The notes under the pieces: model-generated
What the model was told of the DNA's origin: nothing
Databases searched by the model: none
Seen by the model: the letters and a program-made list of their open reading frames with translations, nothing else
Shown: piece after piece, positions 11,279 to 23,191 of the stretch
Position numbering within the stretch: the stretch's first letter is position 1
Layout: each line of letters opens with the position of its first letter
Source: Bolinopsis microptera
Taxonomy: Eukaryota > Ctenophora > Tentaculata > Lobata > Bolinopsidae
NCBI RefSeq assembly: GCF_026151205.1
Contig: NC_087082.1
Span: 584,401-648,400, forward strand
Direction: 5' to 3'
DNA length: 64,000 nt
Translations under genes and position numbers: made by a program

Positions 11279-11471
11279 GCTTGCAGTAGCGCGCGACCGC
11301 CGGAGGCGGAAATGACCTGGTTAGCTAGGTAAACGCGATGTGCCTTGTAGGATGAAATCCTACTAGCTGACGCCACTCGCAGCTGTGCTGCTCGCTGTAC
11401 GTCAGCGATCGAAATTTATACGCGTATCACCCGTTAAGATGTGCCACCCGACGTGCCACACAATTTTTCTC

Positions 11472-11746
11472 CAAAAAGGTATAACAAATTTGGTATTGTG
11501 AAAATTCTCACAGTCTCTAGAAAACAGTGCAGGTACAAAATTTTTTTAAATCCAAGCAACTTTATTTTTATCGTGCACCCCCTATAAGAAGAAACCTAGC
11601 CAGAGTGGAAGTCGGCGCCCTCATTAAATTTTTGGAGAAAATCGCTCGCGCTCGCCAAAATTTGTTGGACCAGGACGATGTCCTAGCCTGGCAGCTCATT
11701 GCGCGTCGCAACGAGCTTCGTTGTTCTTCGACGTGCGACGAGCAAC
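11472..11746. other. Unique loop of the foldback element
   Basis: The only single-copy part of the element. It holds an 85-aa frame (+, 11527-11784, read partly into the right arm) beginning with a run of Lys/Arg-rich residues. No homology is recognised, and most likely it is not a gene. Confidence 0.4.
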
Positions 11747-12599
11747 GAGAAAAATTGCGTGGCGCGTTGGGTGGCACATCTTAACGGGTGATACGCGTAT
11801 AAATTTCGATCGCTGACGTACTATACGTATACAGCGAACATCACAGCTGCGAGTGGCGTCAGCTAGTAGGATTTCATCCTACAATGCAAGGCACATCGCG
11901 TTCATCTAGCTAACCAGGTGCTTTCGCGCCGCTGCGGGCGCGCTTGTTCCACAAGTCATTTCCGGCGGTCGCACGCTACTGCAAGCGAGAGGGCTATACT
12001 TAGAGCAACACATCGCGCCACAAGCCAAATATTTATCAACATCTTGACTAGCTACGCGGTCCTTTTCCGCATGCGCTTGCGCTGTGCTCAAAAATTGACG
12101 TCGTCAATCAATCAACATCAAGATTTTAGTTTTGCATTTGACCTTTATGTCAAAAAATCTTTGAATTTTCAATCGGTGGTCGATGTTACCTGAGGACCTC
12201 AGGCTTCGTCCTTACTTCGTCACAGGACGATCGGAGCTCGAAGAGCGTAGAGAGTGCTGGCGTCGTCCTGTGATGGTCGACGTATTTTTGCTTGCTGGGA
12301 TCCGGCCGAATGACGCCACATGCAACGTGTAGGGTAAAACTAAAAACGCTTCCCTATATGAGATAATATGACAAAAATTGTTTTGGTCACGTGACCAGTC
12401 AATGACATTGATATTTCGCTGCTGGCGGTTTGGTGGAGGGTTAGGTGTTAGGGTCAACGTTTATACATTATAGGGTCAAAGTTAGGACTAGAGTTGTACA
12501 CTATTGACATTGTGAGGGTAATGGTTAAGGTTTATCACTAGCGACCTTTTCATCTGACCACAATATTGCAAAATGCTATGTTGTATGTCACGTGACAAA

Positions 12600-13020
12600 T
12601 TTAGCCGAGGGTCGGAAGTCGGAGGTCGGAAGTCAGTGGACTCTGTTGGAGTCCGGTGGACTCCGAGCGGAGTCCGCCGAGCTGGCGGACTCCGCCAAGC
12701 TCCGCCAAGCTCCGCCAAGCTCCGCCAAGCTCCGCCGGACTCCGCCGGATTCAAGTCTGGCGGAGAGGTCCGGCGGAGTCCGCCAAGCACTCCGCCGGAG
12801 TCCGCGGCGGACCGGAGTCCGCCTAGTGGCTTAGTCCGCGGCGGACACTCCGCCGAGCCGCCGCGGAGCCGCTCGGAGTCCGCGGCGGACTTTAAAGTCC
12901 GCTCGGAGTCCGCCAAAATGTACTCGAGTCCAGTGTAAATACATTTTGGCGGAGCACCGCCGGAGTCCGCTCGGAGTCCGGCGGCTCCGCCGCGGACTCT
13001 ACTCCGCGACGGATAGTGCC
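12600..13020. repeat. Right GC-rich tip of foldback arm
   Basis: Inverse of the left tip with small differences, notably an extra run of four GCTCCGCCAA modules near 12686-12730, showing slippage within one arm only. Confidence 0.85.
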
Positions 13021-13028
13021 CCATTTTC

Positions 13029-16000
13029 GATATACCTGCTCAATAAAAGTTACTAGTTTCGATGTACCTTATTCTTCAAGGTAATTAATATTTTTCAGTT
13101 TTCACGTACCTTGTTACTTAGTTTGCTGAAAGCAATCAGTTCTATTAGTGCTTTTCATGCAACAAGTAAAACAAATCCTTTATGTCATGTTTCCAGGGTT
13201 TGGACTGGAATTTCCCGCTTAAACTTTTTCGCCTTATCCAGTGTTCACCTTTCTCGTTTCATCTTGATTTTAGTCTATGACCTATAACTGCAGTGGAAAT
13301 TTTAGTGTATACCCCCTTATATTAATATGAAAGGTAAGCCTAAAGTCTAAACTACATATTGACCGTCATGTAGCTGAATATTTGTTGAAAGGTCAAATCA
13401 CCCGAAAAGCCTAAAACCCAGATTTTGTCGTCTGAACTCGTATATGAATTTCCATCCAGATTAGATATTAGATACGTATGGGCATATGTACAAAATTTCA
13501 CTGCATATACATCTTAAAGGGGAACTTACAAGCGGTTATTTAATGGCGTAACTAAAGGGTTACCATTACAGTCGGCACTCGACTTCATGTAACGTACCAA
13601 TAAAAATCCAAAAGTTCTGGCGTAGACTGATTTATTTCGACTGGTCATGGTGATTAGCATTAGAGCGCGAATAGCGGACATATTCAGGCTAAATGCTGAC
13701 AGAAGTGTTATTTAGATGGAATTATCAGAAACATTTGGTTTGCTATTCTGTGTGAGTGTAACCACAGTTGTGGCATTGTTAGAGCCGCGCGCACGTGTGG
13801 AGTTACTAGGCGGCGCCGGTCAGTCTGTCGAGTCTCTATGTTTATGTACATAGTATAGCCTGGGGTCCCCCGGAAAGTGTTGAATACTAATAATATGTGT
13901 GTGTGTGTGTGCAGTGTGTAAGGGGCCCATTTTTGACATTTAGCAGCTGTACAAATATTTGTTATGACTATATGTTAACGATATCTGCCGTACACATTAA
14001 GACATAATACCAATTAGTAATTACTTTCACTATAATAATATGTTACCTGTTTAAAGAAATATTCTATCCTATAGCACGTTCCCTGATTCCTAATGCCGCT
14101 TTCTGTCTCAATTACTATCTCTAATTTGAACCTGGAAATATCACTAATTTAACAAATGGCAAATAATATCAATAAAACATAATAGGGGGGTTAATTAAAA
14201 GAAGCTATCGAGTAAAGTCAAAAGTGAATTGTTGAATGAATGTACTTGATTCAGAGTATAACTATAAAATAACAACCTTTATCCTATAAGTATAATATGA
14301 ATATGATGATACAGCTTTGAGAATTGAGAAGTGAAGAAGTCTGTCATCTTGCAAATGAAACCACCAATCCGTTGTATGAGGCAGCTCCAGGGCTGGTACC
14401 ATATGAAAAATTCGTTGATCCTCCTTTTTAACATTATCTCCTAAATTATTGCGTTAAGGTTTTAAAAAGCAACTGTCGAAATGTACGTATTTTATGACAA
14501 ATCATAGACTAAGAGGGCTAATTAACCCGACACATCCTTAACAAATACACCACACTCTAAACAAATAGATAGACACGATCGAAATAGACAATAAATTGAA
14601 CATTCGCATAATCGGAACTTCGGTAAGTATTATATGTAGGGCGGGCTAAAACAATTAATCTGTTTGTAGAAATACGTTATAGATAATAACTTACCTTGGG
14701 CTTGAGCGAGTCCTTGACAATTGACGCGGACTATCTCGAAGAGGGAGAGAATGGAATTTAGCTAAAATAGAGAGAGGGTTAAACTGAGAAGAATAAGAAT
14801 GCACAGTTGCGTTAATAAAGACGCTGATAAACCTGATTGTTACACTGTGCAGATATGCGAAAACATACATTCACCAACTTACGATAAACAACGAGAACGA
14901 ATAATCACAATATGTAAGTTCCGTATAATTGTAGGCCTCATTAGCCTACAAGCATTGCAAATAATCTCAGTCATGGATTGTTGACACCTAGGCCCAGAGA
15001 CCGTACAAATTAGAGAGCTGAGGCCATTAATCATTACAACCGGATATTGCTACTGACCTAGGAGGCCACAGTCTAAATTAGTAATTTCGGCTGCAATTAA
15101 TCAATGAGCACTACCGCTATAGTACATACAATATACATATGTATATACAAGTTCTAGAGTTCTGGTTAATAACAAGTATCTCAGTTCCATAATTAAGAAC
15201 CAATAAAAACCATAATTATACGGCTCGGTGGATGCCGGAAGGACTACCAAGAATCACCACCGGAAAAAACGTCATGTTATTGGATTGCAGGATCAAGCTC
15301 ATCGGCTGACTCACAAGGAGTGCCAGTAAAAGTGAATCGTAAAAGTTATCTCTCAATAGTTAATCAACACTTATATAGTTTCGTTTTAAAATTGTTTCCT
15401 TAAGTTCCCGAGTTTCATTTCCGAGTCTACAATCAACTAAAATTACACAACGCATTGAAGTCCTAACTTGGAAGCACTAACTACCGGAGCAAGTCTAACT
15501 CACTAACTGGTAGTTACATAATAGTGAAATTTAGTGGACACCTTGGCCTTATTCGGAATATAGTCAAGGAGTGTACGGGGTAGATTAAAGCGCCAAAGAA
15601 TGAGTGTAAACTAATGTATTTATATTATATGACACACCTTGGAAAAGTGGACTGGTTCATGAACTATATCCAGCTCATGTACTGTCTAGACTCTAGATCT
15701 GTTGCTATGGCGACGGGGACGGGTTACTACTTACTAAGGAGAATTATGCAGTGTAAGAACTAAGAAAGAATATTATTATGAGTTAGTGAGGAAGGCTATA
15801 TGCAATATACCTAGACAAAAAGGGGTGTTGTTATGTTAAGTTAAATTGAGGACAGCTTTTTAGTTGTCTGAAGGAAAATGTTGGACAGTGTCGCCAAGTT
15901 AGGCTGTGTTTGGGTTTTGAAGTGATTTTACCGTAGAAGCTTGTTACGTATTTATACTCTCACCTGCATGTGCAGTAACATCTTGAATAGCTGGGTACAT

Positions 16001-16926
16001 TGTTACATTCATAGTTATAGACAAACAGGCCGGACGGTACCTTTGAAATAAATCAGACAACTGAAAACAATTAGACAACTGACAACCAACTCAAGGTGAT
16101 ATCTCAAATTTTGCAGATAGAAACTAGCTCAATCTTACACAGATTATCCGTCCTATAACCACCATACTTTATGGAAAGTTTAAAGAAAATCGTACGGTAG
16201 GATCCGACATAAACTATTGTCCGAATAAACTATTTTCTGAGTCGGACAGATGTCGCTGTCGGACAGATGTCGCCCAATCTGCAGTTAGTATGCTTTTATG
16301 TCATAAACAGCCGGTGATAATGATATACTGTAATATTACGGTCAATTTGACACGACAACTCGTGCATGTTCTACTTAAGGCTGTCTCCATGGTAACCAGA
16401 GTTTAAAATATTCTTCATCTTACATTATGCGGCAGGAGCTATAACACTTAACATATTTTAAGCATTAACCATGTACACGCTATTACATTTTAGTTAAGCT
16501 CAAATAATTTACACTGGGCGGTTGCCTTTTTCCACTAAATCCTTCTAGCGAATCTGGGTAGAATGATAATGCACAGTGCGTTAATAAAGACGCTGATAAT
16601 CCTGATTGTTACACTGTGCAGATATGCGAAAACATACATTCACCAACTTACGATAAACAACGAGAACGAATATAATAATCACAATTGGTATCGGTCATTG
16701 TTTAGTTGAGATATTGTGATACCATGAAACAAATAATTGAACTTTAAACACTGCACTTCCTTGTGAGGAAAAATAACATTAAGAAATACGTACTAGTGTA
16801 CTGTTACGAAAATCAGCTGGTTCATAAGATTAATCAAGAAAATTCGCAAACACGATTTAAAATAGAATTGTAGCAACGTAATCGAAAGACAAACTGAACA
16901 AATAAAGGTTTCGTACTGAAACGAGC
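13029..16926. other. Long non-coding interval
   Basis: About 3.9 kb without a convincing gene. It contains a short (GT)n at 13895-13911, a probable copy of the TTAC-ended miniature element at 13807-13878, and two copies of an approximately 115-bp repeat (separate entry). Only chance frames were found. Confidence 0.5.
14798..14911. repeat. 115-bp dispersed direct repeat, copy 1 (copy 2 at 16568-16685)
   Basis: Both copies read AATGCACAGT..GCGTTAATAAAGACGCTG..TACACTGTGCAGATATGCG..GAGAACGAATA with a few indels, 1.7 kb apart in the same orientation. GCACAGTTGCG/CACTGTGC could form a hairpin. Function unknown; possibly a short SINE or MITE. Confidence 0.7.
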
Positions 16927-16928
16927 TA

Positions 16929-17782
16929 CCGTAGATTGGGGTAAAATCGCCGTGTCGGGGAACTTCGCCACTATTTTTCAAATAATCATTTTACTGTTTT
17001 GAATTGTTAGGAGATCGAGTTTTTGTATAGTATTGTGTTGAACAAATGGTTATAAAGGTATTCCTATTAAAAAATAAACGTTTACCATGTTAATTAAACT
17101 CAGGCAACATGAAATATTGCTATAAAGTGGCTAAAATTTCCTGCTTGCATATTTCCCATATTTTACAATTATATCCTTAACTAATTCTGTGTGACATCAT
17201 TAGCATATGTCCTGTTCATTTAAGGGCAAATTTAGTTAGCCATGATGCACACAACTAATATTATAAAGTTTTTAAATTTGTGTGTGGCGAAGTTACCCTC
17301 TTCTGATCCCATCTGTTCGGCGAAGTTTGGCGCGAAATTCGCGCGCGGCTGGCAAAGTCACGCACGTGTATTGGCGAAGTTCGACTACATTTCTACTTCA
17401 TCCCGGCGATGTTACCCGCAGCATGGCGATGTTACCCCGGCGACCAAATTGCCCATTGTAACACGCAGGCTAGATCTAGATAAGTAAAATTGGCAGGTAT
17501 ATCAAGGAAATATAATTGAGTTTCGAGTGGTATGGTGCTTAGCACCGAATATGGTATAGTTTCAGAATGGCGAAGTTACCCCATATTGCAGGGTAACTTC
17601 GCCCTGATTTCAGTGGCACCAATCTAGCTGACTATTTATGCCTGGCTGATGTGGTTCATACGAAAACATTTGCTTTACCAATCCTGTTCATATGAGCTAT
17701 AAACTTTTTCAAGTACTCGTGTCGTATTTTCTAAATAACATGAAATAGCTGTAAAACAGGGCGAAGTTCCCCCATTCTACGG
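16929..17782. mobile_element. TA-flanked non-autonomous DNA element (Tc1/mariner-like)
   Basis: Ends are inverse: CCGTAGATTGGGG on the left and CCCCCATTCTACGG on the right, each flanked by TA (16927-16928 and 17783-17784). Inside, the 13-mer GGCGAAGTTACCC recurs at 17285, 17574 and (inverted) 17590, with variants at 17319, 17374 and 17407. Two copies at 17574-17608 form a perfect hairpin with a 9-base loop. No transposase frame exists. Confidence 0.7.
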
Positions 17783-17823
17783 TATATATCGAGTATAACG
17801 TAGCGCTCGACTCCAATTTGAAT

Positions 17824-20341
17824 TCAAATAAAAATGCGCTCCGGTAGTTTCAACTCCCAGCAGCTGGGAGTTGGAAAACTGGAATTCCCGTTACTGTCGC
17901 TGTGAGAAGCCTTATTAAGTGCGCGGCGCGGCACAGTAACGCATCGCGCTACAACTCCCATGTAGATTTCTATATCCTTAGTTTTTTTATTTGTAAAGAT
18001 CATATATTTAGTTTTGCTAGTATTTAATTTAAGCCCGTTATTAGTAGCCCAATCAATTATCAAAGTCAGAATCTCATTCACCAATGCATTAAGTTGTTCA
18101 AATGTATCTGTACTTATTATTAGGTTTGCGTCGTCAGCGAAATAAATATGTTTAGCTAAATTACTAATCTGAGGAAGGTCGTTGATGTAGATTATGAACA
18201 GAATTGGTCCGAGAATGGAGCCCTGTGGTACTCCGTAGTTAAGTTTGAGGTGAGAGGACTTGCAGTTGTTGACGCTCACGTATTGCTCTCTATCGGTTAG
18301 ATATGAGTGAAACCAAGATAAAGCCAACCCCCGAACTCCATAGTGCTCAAGTTTTCTCAGAAGAATACTGCTGTCAACCATGTCAAAGGCCTTGCTGTAG
18401 TCCAATAGAAGCAGTGCTGTGACCTGCTTTTTTTTCTAGTGCCCTGTGAATATGGTTTTGGGCTTTTAGTAAAGCATGTTCGCAGCTGTGCCCAGCCCGA
18501 AATCCGTATTGAGAGTCAAATAGGATTTTCTCTGTCTTTAAGTGATCTAATAGTCGCGCTTGCATAATTTTTTCAAAGATTTTTGAGAAACATGAGAGTA
18601 GTGAGATAGGTCGATAGTTTGAAACTTCAGCACGTGACCCACCTTTGTGAAGTGGAACTACTTTCGCGATTTTCAATTTATGCGGAAACTTCCCCTGATG
18701 TAGAGACGCAGAGACTAGGCAGCTGAGCACTGGTGCAAGTATATTGCTCACTTTTTTCAGGGGAAGTATACTCATATCAGAAGTCGACTTAATCTTCAAA
18801 CCCTTAACTATTTCAATTATTTCTGATGCGGACGAATCTTCTAGATTCATGCTCCGCTGGCATTTGCTATCTTGAGTTTCTGTTACGATAGTCCTGCCCT
18901 CAGAGCATACGAGACCATTTTCTCTCTTAAGAGTCTCAGCTATATTGCAGAAATAGTCATTGAAGCTATTCGCAATTTGCTGAGAATCTGTTATCTCGCT
19001 CCCATTATAGTTAATTTTGTTTATCTTAATTTTGCCTTTTTTCTTTCTGTTTAACAAGTTATTAACCATTTGCCATTGTTTTCTGCTGTCGCTAGAATAT
19101 TTTGTAAAGTACGCGTTGTAATATTTGTTTTTGGCCTTATCCACGTGTTTATTCACAAATTTCTTCATTTTCTTGTACCTAATATCATTTTCAGTGGTCG
19201 GGTTTGTGACAAAATCTTCATAAAATTTATTTTTGCGATCACATGCGCACCGTAACCATTCTTGGATCCACGGCTTTGTGTTTTTACGGCGGCCTGGTTT
19301 ACTCTTTTTTGCCTTAATTGGGAAATTTCGGTCGTATAGTTCACTATATTTTTTATCGAAAGCCTCAAATTTTTCATCTACAGAATCATAGTTATTAACC
19401 AAGTTCCAGTCTACCGCAGAAATGTCGTTCTCGAACTTTTGGATACTGTCATCGTTTATTACTCGAGAAGACATTTCTGTTGTATCTTCTTGAAGTTTAC
19501 AACTGAGCCTATTCTGATCAACCATGATTGTGACAAAAGTTGCCAAGTGGTCAGAGATTGACTCAGAAATTACTCCCGATTTTGTAACAGCGTGGCAATT
19601 ATTGACGAAAATATGGTCAATGATTGTCGCACTGTGATCTGTGACTCTAGTTGGTCTAGATATCACAGGAGCGAATCCATGCTCTGCTAGAGTGTCCACA
19701 TACTTAGTAACAGAGTCTATTCTCCCGTAATCTAGTAGGTCTATGTTAGTATCACCGGCCAGTATGATATTTTTGTTTCGATGTCTTGCTAAGTTACGGA
19801 GGAAAATTTTTAATTGTTCAAGGAAACCATTCAAATCCCCACTTGGAGAGCGATATATATTACAGATTAACGCGTTTTTGTGCCCTTTCAAGGTAAGTTC
19901 TGCAACCAAGAATTCTCCTATCTTAGGATTATCGTGGCAACATAGAGCGCTCTTAACGTTTATGTCAGATAATTCACATAGTTTTTTGTTAACATATATA
20001 ACTAATCCTCCACCACGATTTGACGCTCTGGCGGGAGTCTGAACATACGGTGGATAGAAACCGTCTAGTTCGAGCTCCTCTCCCTGAAAAGGCAAACATT
20101 CCGTGTTACAATTTGTTTCATTGAAGTAGAGAACGTCGTATTTTGTGTATTGATCTATATTCTCCCGAAATTCTTCAATGTTCCCATTAAGTGACCTAAC
20201 GTTCAGCGAGAAAAGTTTTAATTCATACTCCTTCGTATTTTTTATTGCTTTCGCGGTATAGTATTTGCAGTTATTTAGAAGACTAGACGTTGTTTCCCAT
20301 GGATTCAAATCAGCATCAGTATCATCACGATCACCTATTTG
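17824..20341 (-). pseudogene. CR1-like LINE ORF2: APE endonuclease - reverse transcriptase, frameshifted and 3'-broken
   Basis: The frame opens just inside the end of ORF1, with no ATG nearby, and runs from about 20350 to 18383. It then continues one frame over from 18405 to 17824. The endonuclease shows LNVRSLNGN, IYRSPSG, LAGDTNIDLL, TIIDHIFVN and a final SDHLATF block. The RT shows VVPLHKGG, NYRPISLLS, QYGFRAGHS, then DYSKAFDMVD, GVPQGSILGP and the YFADDANLI active site. The break is in a run of eight A on the coding strand (18428-18435), a classic slippage site. RT stops abruptly after ..KDIEIYMG near 17955, and the thumb and 3' UTR are absent. The first ORF2 codons overlap ORF1 in the -1 frame, so ORF2 may be reached by frameshift or re-initiation. 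Confidence 0.85.
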
Positions 20342-20820
20342 ATTTGATAGGTGGTCGCGATTAAGGGGTTAAACCTAATAGTGTTACTGAGATTTATCAT
20401 GTGAAGCTGTCTAATGGAGACATCATATGCTGGGAAAATTTTTCTCAAGCATTCTTTGCAGCCTGTTGAGCCAGCAGAACATCTTGTGTGGGATAGGTTG
20501 TCACAGTAGCAACATTTGGTCATTTGTCTTACATTCCCAATTTTTGTGCAAGTGTGACATTTTTCTCGTTTATTGGAGACTGGGATTTGTATAGGCCGTG
20601 ATGGTAATAGAGGCATGACGGCGCCCACTGGAAGAATTTCTGAAATGCAGCTGTAGCAAGACCATTCTCCAGTAAGTTCAGTTATGTCGCAAGGTGTTAG
20701 GTGAGCACATTTTGGGTGATATGCCATATAACAGATACTACAAGTGATGCTTATCTTGTGTGAGACTAGGCGCTTTGTACAGGCCTTACAGCTACTTTTA
20801 ATACTTCGGATAACTACCAT
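20335..20820 (-). CDS. CR1-like LINE ORF1: double zinc-finger (PHD-type) protein
   Basis: 161 aa, starting at an ATG 14 bases before ORF2's open frame overlaps its end. Residues 10-53 carry spaced Cys/His pairs CKAC, CSIC, H..C, CYSC in PHD order (C4HC3). A second Cys/His cluster follows at residues about 88-125 (CHTC, CCYC, H..C, CKEC). PHD fingers are known in ORF1 of CR1-family retrotransposons, where they are thought to help bind nucleic acid or chromatin. The frame is intact, unlike ORF2. Confidence 0.75.
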   Translation of the reverse strand: MVVIRSIKSSCKACTKRLVSHKISITCSICYMAYHPKCAHLTPCDITELTGEWSCYSCISEILPVGAVMPLLPSRPIQIPVSNKREKCHTCTKIGNVRQMTKCCYCDNLSHTRCSAGSTGCKECLRKIFPAYDVSIRQLHMINLSNTIRFNPLIATTYQIK

Positions 20821-21302
20821 TTTTTGGCTGTAAATGATACTCTTGTTTAAATGTAGATATAGGTTTGCTACTGTATATTAATATATAATAAAGTACACGG
20901 AAAAACAGTTACTGAAAGTATCTACTCCAGATGAGTGAGCCAAGAAAATGGGGCCAGGGAAGAGTGAGAAAACGTGCGAGGTTTTGTGAACACTCTGTCC
21001 GGGTCCCTAACTTCAGCTCCTAACTAGAGAAATCAATTCAGTTAAGTGTTATTCTGTGGGAATAAGTTTAAAAAGTTAATTGAAGTATGTGAAATGTGAA
21101 TGTGACTTGTATTCTGTATTTGTAACTTGTAAGTGTATGTACTTAGTGGTCTGATTACGTGATTCAAATTAGTAAAGATAAGATTTCGATTAGCCGTAAG
21201 CTGGTGCAGATAAGACATGGTTCGTATACTGTACGATTCTTAGTAGATTAATAATTATGTCCAAATTTTCGATGTAGTATGTTTGTATATTGTATTGCTG
21301 TT
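20821..21302. other. Spacer between esterase-like fragment and PHD ORF
   Basis: Non-coding as it stands. If both flanking pieces belong to one retrotransposon, this is degenerate ORF1 or 5' UTR sequence. Confidence 0.35.
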
Positions 21303-21640
21303 CTAAGGTCTGCCCAATGAAGAAACATACTCCCGTCTTAGCGGCCAGTGTTTTCGAATTAAGTAGCTGCGCCCCATAAATTCTTTGACACAGGTAGCAA
21401 GAGAGCGAGCTATCTCTCTCTTGGACAGTACTGTTAGGTGGATTCCGTTTCCATCAGGATCTACAATGACCTCTCTTCTCTGGTATAAAACAGTACAAAT
21501 ATGGTGCGAGTCAAAGAACCATAGCTTAGACACTCTATTGCTTAGTTCAAAAATAAAACTGTTAAAAAGCTTAACCTCCTCATTAAGCCACGAGAAACGT
21601 GTGAGAACTAAAGAATTAAATATAAAAGTCGTGTTAGTAC
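21303..21640 (-). pseudogene. SGNH (GDSL) esterase-like fragment, probable upstream part of the CR1-like element
   Basis: The reverse-strand frame reads ..NSLVLTRFSWLNEEVKLFN.. then FFDSHHI and a C-terminal DGNGIHLTVLSKREIA segment. The D..G.HL block matches the catalytic Asp-x-x-His of SGNH hydrolases, and the Asn/Phe-rich run before it matches the usual penultimate helix. The upstream GDS and GxND blocks are absent or out of frame. It lies 480 bp upstream of the PHD ORF on the same strand. Esterase plus PHD is a known CR1 ORF1 combination, which supports reading this as part of the same, decayed element. Confidence 0.5.
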
Positions 21641-22019
21641 ATCATGCTCAGCTGCCACGCGCCGCACATCTGACATCATAATCTGCTTAATCAGTAATCG
21701 GCATCATAATCCGCTTGAATACAAATTGCTACCAAGTACGCAAAACACTCTTGAGAAATACGGATTCGTATGCCGTACGTTTATAAGATACGCTACGTAT
21801 TTCACATCCTTGATAGATACACCTGGGTAAAACACAACCGTGACATTGCTACACATGGGAATAAATGACCAGCAACACCGCATATGCACTGGGAAGTTTA
21901 ATTCTGTTGTTAGAAAAGTTTGTGGTAAAAGAAAAGTCTGCTACGTGTCTGTGTTGTCCCAGTTATGTTCACCCATTGGATTTATATTTCTCAGTTCTCT
22001 AATTTTATATTTGTCCGGA

Positions 22020-22375
22020 TTTCAAGCTACTTTTAAGAGTACAAATAAAACCAACTCGAATCCATTGTTAATAAAATGTGTAGTTACTTAAAATATAGAC
22101 AATAATACATTTAGTGTCTAACAAGTTTAGCACAGTTACATTTAAGTAAATTTAATTAGTACTCGTTCAAAACACAGGGATCTAAACTTGCAAAGTAATT
22201 AGTGTCAAATAGTTGAAATAAATGGGACTTTTTCGTTGATTCTGCCAAAATTTCCGGACGTCCGGATTTTCAAAAACCACCCCCTGTCCGGAATCCGGAT
22301 TTGTCCGAAATTCCAAAACCGCACCTCCTCCCCTCCCTATTTGTCGGACGTCCTAAGTAGATGGCCCCTAACCAA
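22020..22375. mobile_element. Fragment of a MITE family with CGGACGTCCG cores
   Basis: Shares blocks with 47143-47700 (GCTACTTTTAA..AGTACAAATAAA, AATGGGACTTTTT, TTCCGGACGTCCGG, CGGACGTCC..AAGTAGATGG). The right end AAGTAGATGGCCCC is inverse to the family's left end GGGGCCATCT..CTACTT. Its own left end is lost or diverged. No coding capacity. Confidence 0.6.
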
Positions 22376-23191
22376 TGTTTTTTGCATTAATTGATTGATA
22401 AGTTATGGTGAATAAGGATTCACTCAATAATAGTCGACTGTAGTTGCAAATTGCTGCAATTAATGTGGTCAGTAACAAATGAAAATGCGCAATATAAAAT
22501 ATAAAACGATATGGAAACTGGAAACGTCATCGGACTTCAAAATATAAAATAAAAACTCCTATTTCAAGTGGGCTATAATGCGATCCTTTTTTGTAAATAT
22601 TCATGGTATCTCATAGTTATACAGTATAAACAGTAAACACTAAACAGCATAATTAAAACTGCATTTCTAACACATAAAACTTAATTTATCTTTCTGCAAA
22701 ATCTGCAGTTACATTATTATTAATAATAATTGATAATGCAATTATTAAACTTAATTAACTTCAAATAAAATATGAAATAAAACGCCAGGATATTTATCGA
22801 ACTGATATAGTCTGAGTAAAGCGCGGCGTTGGCTATATACTATATACTATGGACGGAGAGGCGCGATAGTTAAAGAATCTATGCAAAGTTATAATTGTTA
22901 AAAACATAGAAATGTATTTGACACGGTTGAACCCCTAGAGTAGTTGTAAAAAGGACACAAATTTTATTCGTCCTATTTTCAAAGAATTATACCCAAACAT
23001 TTTTGCCATTCTATGCTGGCGGCATCCTAAATTCCTCGGCTAATTAATTTCAAAACATGACTTCACTTAAACATAGACTATTTCTGTCATTTCTTCGCCT
23101 ATAAGCCTATAGCCAAGTCGACAAAATAGTATGAAAATAAAAACGAATCGAAATAAAAATCGAATTAAAACCTATTGAATAAAAGAACTTA
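22376..23191. other. Non-coding interval before 39-bp array
   Basis: AT-rich; nothing recognisable. Confidence 0.4.

Larger units (their letters stand above)
10154..13020. mobile_element. Foldback DNA transposon with ~1.3-kb inverted arms
   Basis: 2867 bp beginning GGCACTATCCGTCGCGG and ending with its exact inverse. It is flanked by the 8-bp direct repeat CCATTTTC at 10146-10153 and 13021-13028. The left arm (10154-11471) and right arm (11747-13020) are near-identical inverted copies, separated by a loop of about 275 bp. Both arms have GC-rich tips made of short GGAGTCCGC/GCGGACTCC modules, then a shared AT-richer inner part. An 81-aa frame appears once in each arm (10715-10960 +, 12212-12457 -) as mirror images and has no known motif. 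No transposase is visible, so it is non-autonomous. An 8-bp duplication with very long TIRs fits MULE/foldback, Merlin or hAT mobilisation; I cannot choose among them. Confidence 0.9.

Noticed and set aside
10330-12938. Several 70-178 aa frames in the foldback tips and arms
   Set aside because: Arginine/serine/proline-rich translations of the GC modules, mirrored in both arms. No start context or motif.
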